NCBI GenBank assembly: GCA_031976175.1
Contig: DALYLR010000086.1
Location: 1-5,413 of the forward strand
Direction of reading: 5' to 3'
DNA length: 5,413 bases
DNA from: DMER01 sp003451645
Lineage (GTDB): Bacteria > Pseudomonadota > Alphaproteobacteria > Micropepsales > Micropepsaceae
The translations under genes were made by a program, and so were the position numbers. Of this stretch, positions 5,232 through 5,413 are shown piece by piece (the first letter of the stretch is position 1; every line of letters starts with the position of its first letter). Below the pieces are notes generated by a model, which was given only the letters and a program-made list of their open reading frames with translations, was not told the DNA's origin and did no database searches.

Positions 5232-5297
5232 CCCCGCTCTAAGTCCTTGTTTTTATGGATGCGGGCGGATGCCGACGGACGTCGCTGGAAGCCAGAA

Positions 5298-5372
5298 TGG
5301 TGCCCGGGGGCGGAATCGAACCACCGACACGCGGATTTTCAATCCGCTGCTCTACCCCTGAGCTACCCGGGC
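5298..5372 (-). tRNA. tRNA-Phe (anticodon GAA), likely integration site of the element
   Basis: A full cloverleaf folds on the minus strand: acceptor GCCCGGG (5372-5366) with CCCGGGC (5308-5302), seven perfect pairs; D arm GCTC/GAGC (5363-5349); anticodon arm GCGGA-TTGAAAA-TCCGC (5347-5331) with GAA at loop positions 34-36; variable GTGTC; T arm GGTGG-TTCGATT-CCGCC (5325-5309, one G-T pair); discriminator A and encoded CCA (5300-5298). Length is 75 nt owing to a short D loop. The 3' end faces the integrase, so the element most likely entered at this 3' end and restored the gene. No second copy of the tRNA 3' end was found in the window, so the other attachment site should lie further left. 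Confidence 0.96.
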
Positions 5373-5413
5373 GGGCCATTTGGGGAAGCGGCTACTTAAC
5401 GAAGGCCGTCCCC

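Noticed and set aside
5044..5361. Plus-strand 105-aa frame through the att region and tRNA
   Set aside because: It runs through the antisense of the integrase start and the tRNA gene; the ending derived from the tRNA complement is a common false ORF.

Overview
The window looks like one end of an integrative element in an alphaproteobacterial chromosome. At the right end, on the minus strand, is a complete tRNA-Phe(GAA) gene of the 75-nt, CCA-encoding form familiar from Alphaproteobacteria. A P4-type tyrosine recombinase gene lies just beyond the tRNA 3' end, which is the usual arrangement for an island inserted at a tRNA. Base composition (GC-rich), the TraG/CopG pair and the tRNA all fit Alphaproteobacteria; genus cannot be told from this sequence.

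Layout from left to right. (1) 2-1304: the C-terminal part of a TraG/VirD4-type conjugative coupling protein, then after 1 nt a ribbon-helix-helix (CopG-like) protein. In Tn4371-type and related elements this pair is normally followed by the trbB-trbI mating-pore genes; here none follows. (2) 1305-1761: a 172-nt non-coding stretch with degenerate short repeats, then a 94-aa protein of unknown function. (3) 1800-1992: the last ~61 codons of a second P4-type integrase, minus strand, with no 5' part. (4) 1993-3540: a compact metal-response cassette. A MerR-family regulator (minus) is divergent from a short cation diffusion facilitator and a translationally coupled signal peptidase II (lspA), with a clear MerR-type operator/promoter in the divergent gap. 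(5) 3541-3905: a lower-GC stretch without a convincing gene. (6) 3906-5093: the intact 395-aa integrase (minus). (7) 5089-5297: a repeat-rich integrase leader/attachment flank containing a perfect 18-bp inverted repeat that covers the integrase start codon, and a tandem 11-mer. (8) 5298-5372: tRNA-Phe; the last 41 bases are probably chromosome.

How it fits together: the intact integrase would recombine the element at the 3' end of tRNA-Phe. The MerR/CDF/LspA cassette is cargo, probably for efflux of or response to Zn/Cd/Pb-type cations. The TraG-CopG pair belongs to a conjugation module that is either truncated here or organised unusually. The metal cassette sits between two same-orientation integrase 3' ends that differ at 15 of 181 bases yet encode identical residues. 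This points to stacking or recombination of two related elements, not a recent duplication. I see no strong case for a wholly new system. The most distinctive structures are the integrase remnant/merR junction and the repeats over the integrase start.
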